Assembly (NCBI GenBank): GCA_940671915.1
Contig: CALNVZ010003426.1
Coordinates: 3,127,195 to 3,191,194, forward strand
Direction of reading: 5' to 3'
DNA from: Paracentrotus lividus
Lineage: Eukaryota > Echinodermata > Echinoidea > Camarodonta > Echinidae
Length of the DNA stretch: 64,000 nucleotides
The notes under the pieces are model-generated. The model was not told where the DNA came from. It did not search any database and saw only the letters and a list, made by a program, of their open reading frames with translations. A program made the translations under genes and the position numbers. This document shows positions 58,700 to 64,000 of the stretch, one piece after another (position 1 is the first letter of the stretch; every line of letters begins with the position of its first letter).

Positions 58700-61165
58700 T
58701 GTGCTCATGCGTATCAGGACATTACCCCCGGACATTACCCCACTGGACAACTGACCCACGGACAATTACCAGCCGAGGACAATTTACCCCCGAAATTAAC
58801 CCCCCGGAAATTACCCGGACAATTACCCCAGACAATTACCCCGGAACAATTACCCCGGACACATTACCCCCCCGGACAATTACCCTCAGACAATTACCCC
58901 GGAGGAACCAATTAGCCCTGGAACAATTACTCCCCAAAGACAATTACCCCCGGACAATTACCCCCGAGGACACTTACCCTCCCGGAACATTTACCTCACC
59001 ACAACGAAACGGACCAATTTACCCGGACCGACATACTTATCCCCATTCTACCATTGAATGGTGGGAATCTAAGATGACAGCCCATTGTTAGATCTTAGTC
59101 TCCGTCTCCGCAGTGTTTTCGAAGATTATTTTCTACTCGAGCTTACTTTGAATAATTGTACTCCTCTTCTCTTTCTCTTTTATATTTACAGATATACAGT
59201 GTAACAACTCCACACCCTCCTAGGCGTCACTACATATTACCCCTGTACCCTAGAATTACCAGAGACAATATACCCCGAACGAAGTATACTGTTTACCTCC
59301 GATGACAATTCACGCCTCACGCGAAAAATTAACCCCGAGCGATACCAAGATTACGACCCGCAAGGCAAAATATACCCGCCAGCGATTCATATTACGCGCG
59401 CCGAGGACAGTTACCACGGCATTACCCCCTCTCTCCAAACCGTGCAAATTGATGTTGGCTATATCGAAGCGGTGCCACCATTGTGGAGTCTCGCCCATTA
59501 AGGTGTTGTCACGCAAGTATTTTCTCGAATTATTTTTAAGCTTATTGATCTTATCTTAAATGCTTATCATCTTCCCTTATCGTGCACCTTAGTATATTTA
59601 TCTTGTCTCCTTTTTCTCTATTCTCTGCACTTCTCTCTTCTGCTCTCACACACACACCACTTCTTATTTTTCCTATTTTCCCCCTTTCTATTCATTCCTT
59701 CCTTTAATATAATTATTTTAACTGAATAATATCCAAAATATTAAGCATTTAATAATGCGCCGAACTAGATCTAGTAAACTATTCAGTGGGCGCAGGCTAA
59801 TATATTACCCGCTATAGCCATAGAGCGGCACTTATAAAGGGCGCTTAACCCATTCGAAGGAATTCTCTACCGCGGTACCCATTTAACCTTACTAGGTTCA
59901 AGTCTGGCAAATTGAATGATTAATATCTTGCCAAAGACAATTAGTGGAAAATACGGGATTGAACCGCGTACCTTGTGCAATGCGTCAGTCCCGTCCGACT
60001 TATTCCATTCGACCACACCACATCATCGCAACCCCTCCGTCCCCTTTTTTTGTTTAGTTGTTTAGCGGCGCCTTCCGTCTCACCATAAAATATGTGGGAG
60101 TAAGGCGCTTGCCCCCAAGGCCCTGTAGTTGGATACACACATTATCATGCAATCAGAAAAATATGTAAACTGGCCCTCAATATTCCGCAACGTAGATTAG
60201 CCAAAATACGTGGTTCCGAAAGCCATGGCTTCTATTGGCGGTCCATCTGGGCCATAACGTAACTAACTTAGGTCTGCATTATTTAATTTTACGATTAACC
60301 TTATTTTACATAAATTGATATCAAGCTTTAGTTAATATTTTCACTTAATTTGTAATTTTGTGGAGTTATTAATTATGACCTTTATTGCCGCCCTTAGAAA
60401 CCATGGGTTCAGACCAAGGTTTTTATCCATTTTTCGTGAAATTACAAAAAATAATTAAAAAATCATATCAGTCGGAATCAGAGATGAATCAGAGATATTC
60501 AACATGTGTGATTATTATGTGTAGGCCTATTTGTGTCCTTCATGAATGTTCAAATTGTTGTTCTATGAAAATAAAAGGTAATATGAGGGCCCGTTTACAT
60601 ATTTTTCTGATGCATATATGAGTATCCAAACGGGGGGGGGGTGGGGGGGGGGCTTGGGCTCAAGCCCCCATTTTTTCATGGCGCAGATGGGTGAGAGGGG
60701 GGGGGGGAAAAAGCAAGGAAAAAAGAAGAAAGTGAGGAGAGCAAAGGAGAAAAGAGAATATGAAAGAGAAAGAGAGATTCATTATGATAAATCAAGTAGA
60801 AAATAATTAGAAAACCTGCGACACCGGCGAGACCCACAATGGGCGCCGCTTGATTCACAACATCAATGCCTGTGAGGGGGGTAATTGTTCGTCGGGGGTA
60901 GTTGATCGGGTGTAACTCTCCGGGGTAATTGTCCTAGGGGGGTAACTCTCCGGGGGTAATTGTCCTAGGGGTAATTGTCGGGGGCGGGTAATTGTCCGGG
61001 GTAATTGTCCTGGGGTAATTGTCCTCGGGGTTAATTGTCCTAGGGGGGTAATTGTCCGGGGGGTAATTGTCCGGGGGTAATTGTCCTCGGGGGGGGGGTA
61101 ATTGTCCTCGGGGGGTAATTGTCCGGGGGTAATTGTTCCAGGGGGTAATTGTCCTAGAACCGTGC
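58700..61165. mobile_element. Mirror copy of the TU-like foldback element
   Basis: GGACAATTACCCC arrays at 58715-59010 and scattered to about 59430, inverse arrays at 60880-61160, and the SINE between them. The mirrored 59215-59420 section is heavily scrambled compared with the left arm. Confidence 0.6.
59730..60025 (-). mobile_element. Mirror copy of the tRNA-derived SINE
   Basis: Inverse of 48098-48395. The B box is degraded to GGGATTGAACCGCG on the + strand and the A-box region is ATTCGACCACACCA. Confidence 0.65.
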
Positions 61166-62174
61166 GCATGTGCATTTGGGTGAGAGTGCGTGTGTGTGTG
61201 TGTGTGTATGTGTTCGAGGGTGAGTTTGCGTGTGTGTGAGGGTGTGTGTGTGCGTATGTGTGTTGTGTGTATCATCATAATAATCGGGCACACACACACA
61301 CACACACCACACACACACACACACAACCGTCACGCAAACACATGCACACCCCTACACGCACCACACACAAAAACACATACCCACGCACAAAAGCACGAAC
61401 TGATTGTAATGTTGTTTTGAAAAGAAAGAAAGTTTCCGAACTCGACTTCGCTGCTTCGCAGTCTTTCTGCATCAGACTTTCAACATCGGCGACCTTGTCA
61501 AAGCTCTATCCGGAGCTTTAATATGATACCATGTCAATCCAGTTTACGTTTAACCATGCGTCAAAGTAAAGCGTTAGTCTCTATTTTACTTTTAATCGGA
61601 CAACAGGATTGTGTATCGATGGTGCCTTTGTGCCTGACTACAAAACGACAACATATAATCTTTACGACAGATTGAGAAAAATCATGACTGAACCTATGTC
61701 CATGTCTTGAGGAATAGAAATACAATACATAAAACATAAAGGTTTTAACACTGGTTCAAACGGTATCCACACTTATACTATTTGAGTTGATTCTCATATA
61801 AGGAAGTGCTCAAGAAGTCAATCTTTAACAAACTACCCTCACAAAATGGGAGTTTATAGACGATATTTATTCTGACTTTCGGAATCAAGAATAACTTCTT
61901 CAACATAGGAAGTATACTATTGAAGAAGTATATTAATTTCGTAGCATGAAGTAACCGAGGCCAGTTGTATTTATGATTATAAACTTCGGCACACGATATC
62001 TTCCACAATGAAATAAAATCGATTTTGTTAGACCTTTCCTTTAAATGAGTATTATTCTAAATGTTCATAAATTATAGTGAAACCTTGTAGTATTCTTATG
62101 ATGGGATGTCAATCTTGCTAACGTGATAAAGTCCTGTACGCCAGATCTCACTCCACATCTTTCTCAAGAGTTAT

Positions 62175-63459
62175 CTACATATTGACGGTTACCGTGGCTT
62201 GGGAGATCCTACAGAACTTAAACAGTGACCGAAACTCTTCCAGACGCCACCAATAGATGATGGAGTTTGCAATCCAGTTGATGAAATTCATTTAAGTCGG
62301 CAACTTGAAAAAAGACAATTGCTCTCAATCTCCATGATTCTTGTGAGGAACCAGCTTTACCCAGGAAGATCCAGCACAGTACGGTTGTCCCTAAGACATA
62401 CCAAACGTGCGGAGTACCCCTCTGATTCTCCTTCTTCCTTTCCTGTGTAAGTCTGCCGTTGCACGGTACCTTGAAATGAGCGGTTAGATGAAGATATAGC
62501 AGAAGTCCTGTGATGAGAGTGCTTGTCCAGGATATAACCGGCACAAAGGTATTGAGAACATCCTTACTTCTTGAGGCAACGATGAAGACATGCGAACGAT
62601 ATCACCCACGTTAAAACACAAGTCACAATCATGCGCGGCGCGTGGTGATGATGTTGAGAGTACCAAAAGGTCTAGACGAAATGTGACGAATTGGTAGCCA
62701 GCTATTAAAGCAATGCTTAGAATAGATACCACGAAGGTTGCAACTGAAAAAGATATTGATGACATTGAGCCTTTGGAACTGGAAAATACAAAATAACAAA
62801 TCAATTCCGTTAAAATCATATGTTTTTTTTTAAAAAGTATATATGAAAATAAATGAAACACAAACGGAAAATAGACTTTTTCTATAGACCCACGTTCTCT
62901 AGCATAATTATCTTTCTTTCGCGTTATTGCTTCGGCAATGCACGGTCCGTAGATGGTAACAGTTCCAGCTACCGAAAAGCTAACCTATGTAAGCATTTTT
63001 TTTTTACTGATTGTGTCAAATGAAAAAAAAATATAATCTCCGTTAAACTGTTTGCTTGATCTGAAAAAAAGTGGATTCGAATCATTGTAAGACTACGATA
63101 TTATTTGTTGTGTGTTATGGCAACACATTAACTGACCCCAGAAGTCTATAGAATCTGAAAATGTTCTCTGGTGAAAAGATTACTCCATAATTTTTTTTAC
63201 AATGTTTTAGAACTGAAATACCTTTGTGGGAAATGGTTTGTTCCTTCGTAAACTGCAAAAAACAATTGCACCATTAAAATCTGAGAGCACAAGGTTGTAG
63301 GGGAAGATATAATGTTGCTTCGGAGACATTGGATGACATGGAATTAAAATGACTGTGATGGTCATCAGTAAGATACCAATGGTCAATGTGACGATTTTGA
63401 TAACCACAAAGGTGTATCACGAAATGAATGCTGGAATCATCAGTCGACATAGTTGGCAT
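62175..63459 (-). pseudogene. Mirror copy of the 7TM gene, frameshifted
   Basis: Exon equivalents at 63459-63222 and 62778-62175. Against the intact gene there are many one-base indels (for example ATTTAAG for ATTAAG, GAAAAAAG for GAAAAAG) and few substitutions. It should not be counted as a third 7TM gene until the giant inverted repeat is confirmed. Confidence 0.75.
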
Positions 63460-64000
63460 CGTGCTGTTTGCGTTGATAAGAATTAAGAAAGTTTGACAAC
63501 CTTCAACACAATCAGAAATCTTCAGGCATGGACTGCAAACAACCCGCATGTTTGGAAAATTCAAAACTGGTTTAGCAAATTAGCATGCTATTGGTGGTAA
63601 CCCAGATCATACTGTCCTTCATTATGGTCAACAGACTGTACTGACAAGATATGAATGAGCCATCAGAGACATTCAACATGAGCAATGTCGTATCAGAACT
63701 ACTGATGATGCTGCATGGCCTGCCTCTCTAAACTGCACCTGTCCATTTAGCTTACAAATGACATACGATAGAAAAGAGTTCGATCAGTGGTTACTCTGAA
63801 TGCGGCTTCTGGAGTATCCAATGGAGCATGAAGATAAGTTGATCTCTACCCTATAGGACAGGGTTACTTCAAGTCTTTCCCTTGTAAACCATGGGCTACT
63901 AGTTGGTTTTTACTAGCGCCCGTGTCAGTTGAATTCAAGCGAGATTTGAATTGAATTGCGATGACTTATGTGAAAAAGGCCAGGCTTAATTACTCCCCTC

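Larger units (their letters stand above)
44150..63990. repeat. Giant inverted repeat (arms ~9.7-10 kb, centre ~53.9 kb)
   Basis: Left arm about 44150-53850, right arm about 53960-63990, separated by about 110 bases. All landmarks pair: 7TM gene, CA/TG arrays, foldback element, SINE, MITE, 2-kb palindrome. In the parts I aligned (7TM exon 2), the arms differ mainly by single-base gains or losses, often in homopolymers, and rarely by substitutions. This is typical of uncorrected long-read sequence rather than of evolved divergence. Confidence 0.9.

Noticed and set aside
1..64000. CRISPR arrays, bacterial operons, rRNA genes
   Set aside because: No regularly spaced unique spacers, no ribosome-binding sites or operon spacing, no rRNA-like conserved blocks; the DNA is animal.

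Overview
The window is eukaryotic genomic DNA from an animal. Genes have many phase-matched exons separated by long introns, and the intergenic space is full of non-LTR retrotransposon remnants, small inverted-repeat DNA elements and microsatellites. The CR1-type LINEs, a foldback element with arms made of a ~15-bp repeat, a tRNA-derived SINE and a C-type lectin receptor cluster best fit an echinoderm, most likely a sea urchin. That assignment is an inference.

Layout. (1) 1-4950, + strand: the 3' part of receptor gene C, a C-type lectin domain (CTLD, EPN motif), two FN3 domains, a Thr-rich stem, a transmembrane helix and a tail with a PPxY motif. (2) 4951-8450: 3' flank and transposon debris. 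(3) 8480-22440, - strand: receptor gene A. Eight exons join in one open frame of 496 codons: signal peptide, CTLD (QPD motif), Ig-like or other beta-sandwich domain, FN3, transmembrane helix, and a tail with four tyrosine motifs, two of which (YADI-x7-YVNL) form a canonical ITAM. Extra terminal exons lie downstream. (4) 24235-25553, + strand: a broken rhodopsin-like 7TM gene, divergent from gene A. (5) 26540-40574, - strand: receptor gene B, a tandem paralogue of A with a frameshifted third lectin exon. (6) 44683-45972, + strand: the intact 7TM paralogue. Items 3-4 and 5-6 are two copies of one receptor-plus-7TM module. (7) 46991-53850: foldback element with SINE, small elements and a ~2-kb palindromic element. 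(8) 53960-63990: a mirror image of 44150-53850 that differs mostly by single-base indels, many in homopolymers. It is probably a sequencing or assembly artefact, or else a very recent inverted duplication.

How the genes may work together (inference): A, B and C look like one family of type I surface lectin receptors. Ligand choice would be set by the CTLD (QPD in A, EPN in C) and signalling by interchangeable tyrosine tails, a layout that resembles vertebrate ITAM/ITIM immune receptors. The divergent 7TM gene has been duplicated together with the receptor. Because A and B are close paralogues, each serves as the empty-site control for the other, so several transposon insertions can be seen precisely with their target duplications.
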